A stretch of DNA of 64,000 nt. It comes from Buxus sempervirens (taxonomy: Eukaryota > Streptophyta > Magnoliopsida > Buxales > Buxaceae). Location of the stretch: positions 41,869,220-41,933,219 of the forward strand of contig OX387186.1 in NCBI GenBank assembly GCA_947561395.2, given 5' to 3'. Positions 55,327 through 64,000 of this stretch are shown in pieces (positions within the stretch are counted from its first letter, which is position 1; each line of letters opens with the position of its first letter). Below the pieces are notes generated by a model that saw nothing but the letters and a program-made list of their open reading frames with translations, did no database searches and had not been told where the DNA came from. Both the position numbers and the translations under genes were made by a program.

Positions 55327-57037
55327 TGTGAGACATGGAAAAATCACCCGAATGATCATCCCTCCATCAACACATGGGGCTCGAAATAAAAGTTGGAGAG
55401 TCGCCACCATTCATAATTTTGAGGTGAGAATGGACACCAAAATCATCAAAAATCATCAAAAAGTGTAAAAAGGCAAATTCTAGGGTAAAAATAACCCTAC
55501 TTGAAAATCAAATCCAGAGATGGGTAAGGGGATTAGATTATGAACGGGGGAAGGTGTTAGGCACCCCCATTCATCCACACGAAGTGGTAGCCAAGTGTAT
55601 GTTCATGCAAAAATAAGAAAGCTTGCTAAAATCATAGAAAACCTTGAAAAGGACCAATGTATGATATTTTCACATGAAGATCTAAATGGATTCTAGATCC
55701 TCTCTTATGTTAATATCATTTCTGGAATATCACAAAAGATGGAAATCAAAGCACAAGTTATTCAAAAACCAAGTTGAATCAAATCCGGAAAATTCGGTGA
55801 AAAGTAATGCCATTTGTCTTGAAATCATTCAAATACAATTTTAAATTGAACCAAACTAAATTCATTTGAAAGATTACAGTAAATAAGAGTCTCATGCAAA
55901 ATTTCACTTCATTCCGATAAAAATCCTAGGAGTTATGCTCCTTTGAAGTTGCTGCTGGGGATTTTTAAAAGTGATAAGTGGGCAACTTTGGGAAATTGCA
56001 TAGAAAAATCCACTTCATAAAAATCCAAGAAATTTGGTATGATTGAAGTCTGTGTGGCCATATTTCAAAATAAACTAGCCTCATACAAAAATCCCTTCGG
56101 ATGTGCCTTGGGTGGTCTCCCGAACAGGCCCCGAAGATCACAGATTTACCCAGAAAAATGCCATTGAGCAGTTCTGAGTAAATCGGCTACCAATAATTCA
56201 AATGGAATCAAAAAATTATGAAACCAACTGGATTTGAAAATAGAATCATAAAGGAGTGACCAGAAACAAAAATCATTCGAATCGGACTTAAAACGAACAC
56301 ATGGCGCTCCGCCGAAGTGACAAGTTCTGTATTTGAACCTGAACTGTCCAATCAACTTCGACAGAGAGGTGTCAAAAATACGTTCGATAGAAATTTATGA
56401 AATTTGGTGGACATAAACTAGACAGCCTCACCTTTCCCATGGTTCTAGAATCGCTCCAAAATTCATCTGGACGATGAAGTTATGAGCGTCCGAAGTAAGG
56501 GTACAGGTGCTGTCCAGTTAGGCCCTTTTTGAGTAAAACCAACTCAAAACTGTGATAAAGTGTGTGAGATTCGTGTGAGATGAATCCAAAACCTTAAAAA
56601 ATCACTTGAAAACACTCCAGAATTGATTGAGGCCATTTATTTTAAATTTATCACAATGAATGTAATAAACCCCAAATATAAGCCTATCCCGTCAAAATGG
56701 TGCTATGTATGTGCAAATGTGAGAAACTATATAAGATCAATAGAACAACATAGCATGCATCAAAATAAGGTTCTAAAACAACCTAGGGTTCCGTTCCATT
56801 ATCGTTTCCCTCTGTTCTCACTCCTCGTTAAACACGGTTCTTCAAGATAATCAAGGGTACTTTGAATATGAAACGGTTTACAATCAATCAAAATGCCTTA
56901 TGCTATATGGATTCTAGCACTAGGGTCAATCCCCAGTCTCGTTTCTCCTAGATCCCGCCTCCACGTTTTACGGCTAGGGGGAGTCTCGAGATACTTTGAG
57001 CCGGGGAAGGATTTTCACACACAAAGAAGGCTTTACT

Positions 57038-57112
57038 CTACAGAAAGGTAGAAGAAGAGATCTAGATCTAGGAATGTAAAGACAGAAAATAAAAGAAAAG
57101 TTTGAGGCTTAC
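57038..57112 (-). other. Putative short intron in LTR-I
   Basis: Minus strand CCAG|GTAAGCC donor and TTTCTGTAG acceptor, 75 bp, colinear with 35341-35414. Confidence 0.5.
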
Positions 57113-57230
57113 CTGGATTCTGGAAGCACTCCTGCAGCGATTTCCTTCTTCTCTTGGAGTTCTTCTTTGCGAGAATTCAAAACAAGAGTTGGTTGCCATT
57201 TGCTTAAGGAGGAGCCTCCTATTTATAGGC

Positions 57231-57237
57231 AAAGGTT
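57231..57237 (-). promoter_or_regulatory. TATA box of LTR-I
   Basis: TATAAAT on the minus strand in GCCTATAAATAGGAGGC, about 157 bp from the hairpin block. Confidence 0.75.
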
Positions 57238-57393
57238 AGGGTTAGGGTTGGTGAGAATGGTAGACACAACATAATGTCTATAGCCCACCAACCTTAACCC
57301 TAAGGTCATTTCCGAGATTTCCACTCATTTAATGAGGGATATGATGGTAAAAGTGAAAAGCTCTCGGAAAACCCTAATTTTGAGCAAAACTAA

Positions 57394-57539
57394 TGTATCC
57401 GATATATCAGGCCGGATACACAAGGGCTTTAATGTATACGGCCTATGATGCCGGATACACTAAAGCTTCCTTGTATCCGGCCTTTTCCACCGGATACAAA
57501 GAGGAGTACTTGTATCCGGCCTGAGTTGCCGGATACAAG
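57394..57539 (-). repeat. Multi-hairpin block upstream of TATA (LTR-I)
   Basis: Four hairpins: 57394-57420 (8 bp TGTATCCG), about 57431-57463 (one mismatch in TGTATACGGC), 57471-57499 (10 bp perfect TTGTATCCGG), 57509-57539 (12 bp perfect CTTGTATCCGGC, loop CTGAGTT). Confidence 0.85.
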
Positions 57540-57577
57540 GAAAAAAGCCTTTTTTCCGAATTTTAACACAGGCAATA

Positions 57578-57659
57578 CTTATTTACATGTAATATCATTT
57601 AAGTAAATGTCCTCGTATTTTTTAATCTCCATTTACTTAAGATATTACATGTAAATAAG
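57578..57659 (-). repeat. Long inverted repeat in LTR-I
   Basis: Reverse-complement copy of the arms at 34791-34872, next to a run of 14 C (57666-57679). Confidence 0.8.
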
Positions 57660-58114
57660 CAAACACCCCCCCCCCCCCCATTTGAATCCATTAAAAATAG
57701 ATCCAGACCCAAATTCCAAGTGAATAAAAAGTCAACTTTTCAGTTCTAGGCAAAATTCCGATTTTTCAGGTCTGGAAAAAAGGTTCAATATGTTAAAACC
57801 AAGGTATTCGTCAAGATTTAAAATCTCAAAAAATTCTTTTATGCAATAACATGGCTAAAAACCTGATTACCGGGAAAAATTATCTTGAAATCTGCCTTTA
57901 AAAAATATTTCATTTTCTGGGGTCAAAAGTTAACAAAATTCAATCGGAAAAAGTTTGACTTTGCACAAAAGATTGAATTCGGGCCTTTTCCTGTACGGTT
58001 TTGGATTCAAATGGGTTAAGTATCTCAAACCCAATGCAAAGAATTGAAAATTCCAATAAAATATTTCTCTCCTTCGAGATTTATAAAAAATCGTGCAATT
58101 TTGGGGTGTCTACA

Positions 58115-58119
58115 GCAGG
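58115..58119 (+). repeat. Target duplication GCAGG, right of LTR-I
   Basis: Identical to 55322-55326. Confidence 0.8.
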
Positions 58120-59037
58120 TAGGGAAGTGTATGCTTGTCACCAATCAAATCTTAAGATAGATAGGACTTTGACCGGTCAAATTTTGACTCTGGTCAAAAT
58201 TTCAAACAAGATTTTTAAGTCCTTACAATCTACCCTCCTTAAAGAAAGAGGTAGGGCCTGATAGGCCCAAACCCTAGTCCCAGCCAAACCAATCCTAATC
58301 TAACCAAACATGCTTTTCATTGGGCTTTTATTGGGCCTCAAGTGGTGTGGCCCTTAATTAGATTATTTGTTGCTTAAAAAACCTGTTAGTTGGACTGGGT
58401 GGGCACCACGGGAAGGCCTATGGATTCTTACTCTGGGTCCACTTGGCCCAAGACCCATGTTGGGTTAGGGAATGACCCAGAAACCCTGCTAGATAAGTTG
58501 GTTAATTGAAAAAGGGTTAAAAATGATCAAGGGAATAGAATTTGCACATTTAGGGATTTCTGGATGTAGCTGAAATTAAATTTCGGCTACACCTTAATTA
58601 AACAAGACTTAAGACATGCCATAAAACAGTGGATTAAAGTGTGTGTTTGTACATGTTAATACTCATGCGAATGAAGTGAAACTAAGGAAGGAAACCTATG
58701 CATGCTTTCCAAGTGTGTCATGTGCTTGGTGTACATGAAGAGAGAGGGGGAGCATGCCAAAGAAGACACCAAAACAGTAGGTGAAAAGTGCATGGGGTCA
58801 TGGCAATGGGGATTCATTCTAAGGGAAATAATGAGCAAAAGTGCTTACTATGTTGTGCAAGCACACATGAAGTACAACTAATTCATGCAAGCAGATCTAA
58901 AAAACCTATGCAAGCATACTAAGGATAGTATGAATAATCTATGCAAGCATGCATGTAACCAACACCTTCAAATAAAAAATAAACAATAGTGATAAACCAC
59001 ATTCAAGAGAGAGCAAATAGAAGAAAGGATATGGGGG
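58120..59037 (-). other. LTR-F sequence between nested LTR-I and LTR-J
   Basis: No gene. Low-complexity pieces only; continuous with the rest of the family-2 LTR by position. Confidence 0.5.
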
Positions 59038-59042
59038 GTAAC
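59038..59042 (+). repeat. Target duplication GTAAC, left of LTR-J
   Basis: Identical to 60850-60854. Confidence 0.8.
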
Positions 59043-60000
59043 TGTGAGACATGGGAAAAAATCAATTTCCATTGACTTCCTCAATCATCACACAGGATCA
59101 AATAAAACAAAGAGTCGCCACCATTCAATTTAGGTGTGAATGGACACCAAAATATTAAATAAGCACAAAAAGGCAATTTTAGGGTAAAAATAACCCTCCA
59201 AAAAAAAAACAACCAGAGATGGGTAAGGGGATTAAGTTATAAACAGGGGAAGGTGTTAGGCACCCCTATTCATCCACACAAGGTGGTTGCCAGGTATTGT
59301 TCATGTTTTTCAAAGAAGAAAGGCTTGCTATAAAAATCAGGAAAAATCACAAAAAAGACAAAATATATGGTTTTTTCATACGAATAGTCTGATTGATCCA
59401 AAACTTTCAAATATGATCATACCATTCCTAGAGTTCATGATAAAAATAAAATTAAGATAAAATCAAATAAAATCAATTTAAAGTGAAAAATCCAAAAATC
59501 TGGTTTCAAGTCAAATTCTAGAAATCTAGAAAATATGATTTTTATAAAATATTTCAAAATTGAACTTGAATAGTCCAGGACATATATATAGTCCAAATTT
59601 CACATTAAATCAAGAAATCAAAACCAAAAATACCCACGTTGATGAAAAACACCAAAAGGGGAGAACTTAGACCATAGGGTCTTCTCTCAATAATGAAAAA
59701 CAATTTAAAAACAACATCATGAAACCCTAGAATTTATTTTCAGGCTTCTGGATCCAGATCTATCATATTGATCATGATAAATCCAAGATCTTAGCCTAAA
59801 ATCCCAAAAATCACGAAAACAGTGCTGTAGGTGCAAAAGTGGGAAAAATCCAAATTTTAGCAAAAAGTGGGGATCTCATGCTATAAACATCATAGATTCA
59901 TGTGATTCATCTAGATTCATCATAAAAACCATTAAAACATGATCAAGATATTTAAAACAGCCACATCTCACAGATTAAAGCACATGGGGGTCTACCCTAC

Positions 60001-60240
60001 GGATCCACCTGTTCTCTTTTCCCTTAGCTCTCTCTTCACGTTTTACGGCTAGAGAGGATTCTTGAGGTACTTGGAAATAGGTTTGGGTATACAAACACAA
60101 TCAAAGGCTTTATTCTAAAAGAAAGGAGAAAAACAGATATGGGGTTCTATTCTAGGGATCCACCTGTTCTCTTTTCCCCTAGCTCTCTCTTCACGTTTTA
60201 CGGCTAGAGAGACTCTTGAGGTACTTGGAGGCAAGTTTAG
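60001..60240 (-). repeat. Tandem duplication around CGTAAAACGTGAA in LTR-J
   Basis: GGATCCACCTGTTCTCTTTT and the following CTCTCTTCACGTTTTACGG occur at 60001 and 60156. Single or diverged pairs of the same motif occur in the other family-1 LTRs (35481, 46907, 56963), so it is a conserved element of this region. Confidence 0.7.
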
Positions 60241-60268
60241 GAATACAAGTACAAAAGATGGCCTTATT

Positions 60269-60338
60269 CTACAGCAATAGAGAAGATCCTATTACATCTA
60301 GAATTGAAGACAGAAAATAAAAGGGAAAAGGGACTTAC
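60269..60338 (-). other. Putative short intron in LTR-J
   Basis: Minus strand CCAG|GTAAGTCC donor, pyrimidine-rich body, TTGCTGTAG acceptor, 70 bp. Confidence 0.5.
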
Positions 60339-60435
60339 CTGGATTGAGCAAGCAAGGCAGTAGGGGTTCCTCTCTTCTCTTGGAGCTTCTTAGACTTCAA
60401 ATTTTCGTGGCCCTTTGCTTGAGGAAAGGCCCTCT

Positions 60436-60442
60436 ATTTATA
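60436..60442 (-). promoter_or_regulatory. TATA box of LTR-J
   Basis: TATAAAT on the minus strand in GCCTATAAATAGAGGGC. Confidence 0.75.
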
Positions 60443-60642
60443 GGCAAACTCAGGGGTATGGTTGGTCCAAGGTTTGGCAAGATAGAGTTTCAGTTTGAGT
60501 TAAACACAAGATCATGCCCATCCTTTATCCACAAAGATATTTCGCACGAATAAAATATATAATTCGCTCATTTAAAGGGATATTGGACTAAAGATAAGGC
60601 TCAGAAATCGAGAGAAGAACAGAACTCGCACGAGTCTAAAGT

Positions 60643-60746
60643 GACCGTAAATGATTTACGGTCCAATGGTGCCCGTATTATCACTACGGGCGCGCCCGAC
60701 CGTAGAGACATTTCGGGCACGACCGGCCCGTGAATAAAATACGGGC
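60643..60746 (-). repeat. Multi-hairpin block upstream of TATA (LTR-J)
   Basis: Four hairpins: 60643-60663 (9 bp GACCGTAAA, 3-nt loop), 60671-60691 (7 bp GCCCGTA), 60694-60718 (6 bp GCCCGA), 60726-60746 (6 bp GCCCGT). The GTATCCG motif of its relatives is wholly replaced. Confidence 0.85.
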
Positions 60747-60849
60747 AAAGCATGCTTTGTCAGTTTTTATGCATTTTTGACCTATTTTAAGCTCTAATTA
60801 CATGTTTTTACTATTTTCTCATTCTGTAGTGCAATTTGGGGTGTCTACA

Positions 60850-60854
60850 GTAAC
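60850..60854 (+). repeat. Target duplication GTAAC, right of LTR-J
   Basis: Identical to 59038-59042. Confidence 0.8.
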
Positions 60855-61441
60855 CTTATGGAGGGATACATTGGATAGGGATAGGGAGAACATACTCGAT
60901 CTCCTTTAGTTTAATGAAATAAGATGAGAGAAAACAGAAAAAATGAGCTTTAGAATGATGCTCTAGACACTTTTAACATGGTCCCTCTTCCTTTATTTCG
61001 AGCATGAACCCTTCCCCTCACCATGGGACTTTACTTTTATGGTGGAAATGAAGAGAAAGATAGAGAAGAGAAGATTGGGGAACAAAATACAGCAAGATAT
61101 AGCAAAAGTATTGAAGCATGCTCATATCTCACTCATTCTCATATATGTTGAACAAAATATACCAAGGAAGCTTACCTTGGGGTTAGAAGACTTGTTTGAA
61201 GTGTATTGGAGCTCCTTTGAAGTGAAGACAGTAACCAAAGTCCCTCCCCTTTAGTTCTCCAGCACTTCTCTTCTTCCTTCTTGGTTCAAGATGAAGAAGG
61301 AGAGGGTAGGAAGAGATTGGGAGAGAGTGGTTTGAGGGCTTGGAGGGTGATAGAGAGGGGTTAGGAAAGAGTTTTGTATAGTGAGAGGAGAAGGGAGAAA
61401 AGCCAAATCAACCAACCCATGCAAATGAGCCATTGATTTGG

Positions 61442-61448
61442 TTTTATA
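61442..61448 (-). promoter_or_regulatory. TATA box of LTR-F (family 2)
   Basis: TATAAAA on the minus strand, within a few bases of the first hairpin. Confidence 0.6.
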
Positions 61449-61451
61449 GAC

Positions 61452-61690
61452 AAAAATAATGTAGCCAAAGTATCAGGTCAGCTACATTATTTTTATGTAT
61501 AGCCAAAAATAATTTTCAGCTATACATATTTTCTTTGTATCTGAAATTGTATTTCGGATACATGTTTTCTTATCAGAAATCATTACCTGCAAGGATAAGG
61601 TCAGAGAATCTTGACACGAAACCTGGGAATCTTATCTTGTATCCGAAATATAATTTTGGATATACACAAAATGTTTATATCCGAAATATA
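61452..61690 (-). repeat. Multi-hairpin block upstream of TATA (LTR-F)
   Basis: 61452-61494: 14-bp stem AAAAATAATGTAGC. 61495-61527: 9-bp stem ATGTATAGC. 61536-61562: 12-bp stem TGTATCTGAAAT with one T-G and a 3-nt loop. Near 61639-61662: TATCCGAAAT with one mismatch or wobble. A weaker one follows near 61677-61700. Confidence 0.8.
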
Positions 61691-62190
61691 TTTTTGAATA
61701 TTTTAGGAAAAATCAGATTTTTCTAGATTTGCCCCTCTCTCTCTCTCTCTCCAATTTAGCTGATTTGATGTTGGATTTTCTCATTTAATGAGATAATCCG
61801 ATTTTTGATTTCTTATTTATTTTAATTAATTAAAAGAAGATATTTTGCAAAAATAATATTATTTTATTCAAGATATTTTACTTCTCGTCCTTTTTGTCCT
61901 TTAACTTGCCACTTGGCAAATGTGACTTGCACATTTGCCACGTAGAGTAAACAGAATTTCTGCATTTTTGCCCTTAGGGTTGTTCTGCTCATATCTCCTT
62001 CATTTGGGCTCTGATTTTGGCAAACTCAATTGCATTTGAACCGTGTCAGGATTTCCTATCCACTGAGATAGGGTATGGTAGTCAATTCAAGCTTAATTAG
62101 AAAGTCAATTTTTGCTCCCTAGGGTTTGACCTGTCTTTCAGGATTTTCATTTCTAGCACTTTCGAGAGGTGCAAAAATGAGGTGCTTATA

Positions 62191-62195
62191 AGAAG
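62191..62195 (+). repeat. Target duplication AGAAG, right of LTR-F
   Basis: Identical to 53104-53108. Confidence 0.75.
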
Positions 62196-62613
62196 ATAGA
62201 TGTGATTTGGAGTGAAAAGGGTTAGGCCTATTTATAGAAAACCAAAAGTAACTTTTTACCACTTCTACCCTCAAATATGACTGTTATTTGACTATTGGAA
62301 GGGTAGAAATGGTCATTTACATTCAATTACAAGTATATCCCCATAATATGACTGTTATATAGCTATTAGGGGATAAAAAGATAAAAAATGCCCCATAAAA
62401 GCAAACTTTTTAATGCCAAATGGCACAAAAGCCCGCGGGTTTGCACACTTAACGAGCGTCGTGCCGCCCACGTGATTTGCAGGCCATGGCCCGCTGGGTT
62501 GTCGTGCGTGGTGGGCCGTGCCTTGCCAAGCCTAGGGCCTGGAATGGCTGGCATGGAACGGCTTGCTACTAGGGCACGGGCACGCTTTAAGCGTGCTGGG
62601 CAGTGTTGGCTCA

Positions 62614-62631
62614 GCCCGATTAGCATCCCTA
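62614..62631 (-). repeat. hAT-2 right terminal inverted repeat
   Basis: On the minus strand TAGGGATGCTAATCGGGC, matching the left end at 34022 in 16 of 18 positions. A GC-rich subterminal zone precedes it (62430-62610). Confidence 0.65.
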
Positions 62632-62639
62632 ACAAAAGA
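62632..62639 (+). repeat. Probable 8-bp target duplication of hAT-2 (right)
   Basis: ACAAAAGA, paired with ATTAAAGA at 34014-34021. Confidence 0.45.
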
Positions 62640-62757
62640 TGCATTTAGTATCTAAGAATGCTTTTAGATCATCGATTTCAACAAATTCGAGGATTTTAAA
62701 GTTGACCAAATACCTCTATACACGATATCATTATCCTCATCTTTTGACTTTGGTATT

Positions 62758-64000
62758 TGTGCGCACGTCCCGCGAGAGGCACCACATTAAAATGGGAGGT
62801 ATCGGAGTCGCCACTGCCTGATGGGGTGCAGGCAGACACCTGGGTTGCCTATACAGGTCTACTTGGATGGTCTACGGCTTTTTAGAGATCCTGGTTAAGT
62901 TCTCGGTTACAACCTGGTGTGAGACATGGGAAAAAATCAATTCAATGACTTCCTTAATCATCACGCGGGATTGGTAAAAACAAAGAGTCGCCACCATTCT
63001 GTTTAGGTGTGAATGGACACCAAAATATCAAATAAGCTCAAAAAGGCAATTTTAGGGTAAAAATAACCCTCTAAAAAAACAACCAGAGATGGGTAAGGGG
63101 ATTAGGTTATGAACAGGGGAAGGTGTTAGGCACCCCTATTCATCCACACAAGGTGGTTGCCAGGCATTGTTCATGTTTTTCAAAGGAAAAAAGGCTTGCT
63201 ATAAAAATCATAAAAAATCACAAAAAAGACAAAAATGTATGGTTTTTTTCATACGAATAGCCTGATTGATCCAGAACTTTCAAATATGATCATACCATTC
63301 CTAGGGTTTCATGATTAAAATAAAATTGAGATAAAATCCAATAAAACCAATCTAAAGTGAAAACTTAAAAAATCTGGCTTCAAGTTAAATTCTAGAAATC
63401 TAGAAACAATATGATTTTTATAAAATATTGCAGAATTGAACTTGAACAGTCCAGGATATAGGTATAGCTCAAATTTCACATTAAATCAAGAAATCATAAC
63501 CAAAAATACCCACGTTGATGAAGAACATCAAAAGGGGAGAACTTAGACCGTAGGGTCTTCTCTCAAACATGAAAAAGGATTTAAAAACCATATCATGAAA
63601 CCCTAGAAGTTACTTTCAGGCTTCTGAATCCAGGTCTATCATACTGATTATGATAGATCCAGGATCTTAGCCTAAAATCACAAAAATCACGAAAACAGTG
63701 CTGTAGGTGCAAAGATGTGAAAAATCCAAATTTTATAAAAAAGTGCAGATCTCATGCTATAAACATCATGGATTCATATGATTCATTCAGATTCAACATA
63801 AAAACAATTAAACATGATCAGGATATCCAAAGCAACCACATCTCACAGATTAGAGCACATGGGGGTCTACCCTGCGGATCCACCTGTTCTCTTTTCCCCT
63901 AGCTCTCTCTTCACGTTTTACGGCTAGAGAGGATTCTTGAGGTACTTGGAGATAGGTTTGGGTATACAAACACAATCAAAGGCTTTATTCTAGAGAAAGG
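62758..64000 (-). mobile_element. Family-2 LTR (LTR-G), left end only, runs off the window
   Basis: Left end TGTGCGCACGTCCCGCGAG, then GGAGTCGCCACTGCCTGATG as in LTR-E and LTR-F. Interrupted after 160 bp by LTR-H. The right end is outside the window. Confidence 0.7.
62918..64000 (-). mobile_element. Family-1 LTR, short variant (LTR-H), runs off the window
   Basis: Left end TGTGAGACATGGGAAAAAAT. Colinear with LTR-J from 59043 onward, including CTCTCTTCACGTTTTACGG near 63904. Left flank CCTGG should be its duplication, but the right end is not visible. Confidence 0.8.

Larger units (their letters stand above)
55327..58114 (-). mobile_element. Family-1 solo LTR (LTR-I), minus strand, 2.8 kb
   Basis: Left end TGTGAGACATGGAAAAATCA, right end TTTTGGGGTGTCTACA, perfect duplication. 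Closest in the window to LTR-A: it shares the poly-C/G run (57666-57679), long inverted repeat (57578-57659), hairpin block (57394-57539), TATA (57231-57237) and short intron. Confidence 0.88.
59043..60849 (-). mobile_element. Family-1 solo LTR, short variant (LTR-J), minus strand, 1.8 kb
   Basis: Left end TGTGAGACATGGGAAAAAAT, right end TTTGGGGTGTCTACA, perfect duplication. Lacks the long inverted repeat and poly-G. A segment with CTCTCTTCACGTTTTACGG occurs twice, 155 bp apart (60001 and 60156 regions). Its hairpin block uses a different stem motif. Strongly similar to the copy at 62918. Confidence 0.88.
53109..62190 (-). mobile_element. Family-2 solo LTR (LTR-F), minus strand, split by three insertions
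   Basis: Left end TGTGCGCGTGTCGATCC, right end ATGAGGTGCTTATA (final CA changed to TA), perfect AGAAG duplication. Contains a TRIM (53817-54294) and two family-1 solo LTRs (55327-58114, 59043-60849). About 4.0 kb remains after subtraction. TATA at 61442-61448, with a hairpin block directly upstream of it. Confidence 0.8.
34022..62631 (-). mobile_element. hAT DNA transposon (hAT-2, DAYSLEEPER/RICESLEEPER-like), split by nested retrotransposons
   Basis: Inverted ends TAAGGATGCTAATCGTGC (34022) and, reversed from the right end, TAGGGATGCTAATCGGGC (62631). Subterminal GC-rich words including GCACGCTTTAAGCGTGC lie near the right end. Transposase remnants on the minus strand (BED finger, RNase H-like core, dimerisation domain) lie between 40260 and 37345. 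Removing the insertions 34335-37144, 38039-39146, 40411-52562 and 53109-62195 (each with one target duplication) leaves about 3.45 kb, a normal hAT size. It is the oldest recognisable element in this half of the window. Confidence 0.75.

Noticed and set aside
62366-62648. GC-rich frames on both strands
   Set aside because: Subterminal repeats of the hAT-2 right end.
1-64000. tRNA, rRNA or other structured RNA genes
   Set aside because: No cloverleaf with A/B boxes or rRNA segment was recognised; tRNA-like matches are only retrotransposon PBS complements.

Overview
The window is nuclear DNA from a flowering plant, most likely a eudicot (AT-rich, GT-AG introns, plant-type L1, hAT, CACTA, Helitron and Ogre-like LTR elements). 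I cannot name the species. It holds one protein-coding host gene. Nearly all the rest is transposable elements, many of them nested.

1-22.2 kb: the 3' part of a SWAP70-type PH-domain gene on the + strand, with eight coding exons between 1263 and 21523. The first exon(s) lie left of the window. All visible splice junctions keep frame, so the gene looks intact although its sixth visible intron (5151-20396) is 15.2 kb long. That intron carries a decayed LINE 3' end (about 6100-7060), a near full-length L1 (7426-13780, target duplication visible, ORF1 with one in-frame stop, ORF2 with a 38-base poly-G run) and a hAT element on the minus strand (15033-19577, one frameshift). 22.2-34 kb: a 3.05 kb Helitron with perfect TC/CTAG ends (22217-25269), a deleted CACTA element (25836-30787) holding a transposase N-terminus and an apparent piece of a MYB-CC (PHR1-like) gene, a 5'-truncated RTE LINE (31116-31673) and a decayed L1 tail (32466-32870).

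34.0-62.6 kb: one hAT element (about 3.45 kb once insertions are subtracted) blown up to 28.6 kb by nested retrotransposons. Two large-LTR families recur. Family 1 (ends TGTAGACACC...TCTCACA; a PBS matching tRNA-Arg follows one copy; Ogre/Tat-like by inference) is present as solo LTRs at 34335-37139, 45125-47572, 55327-58114 and 59043-60849, as a deleted element at 40411-52557, and as a copy cut by the window edge at 62918. Family 2 (on the minus strand TGTAAGCACCTC...GTGCGCACA) is present at 44642-50065, 53109-62190 and from 62758. A TRIM (53817-54294) and an unrelated solo LTR (38039-39141) complete the nest. Target-site duplications fix most boundaries.

The most unusual signals are structural. 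(a) Between 50902 and 51726, inside the deleted family-1 element, about 17 consecutive units fold as small hairpins: the loop (ACCTTTGAA / GCCTTTGAA / GCCTGAGTAA) is conserved while both stem arms change together. (b) Every LTR here whose upstream promoter region is visible (five of family 1, two of family 2) has a block of several hairpins just upstream of its TATA box; the stem sequence differs between copies (TATCCGGC, TATCTGAAAT, GCCCGTA, AACCGCAC, TGTAGC) but the architecture and position are kept. Structure appears to be maintained or regenerated while sequence turns over.
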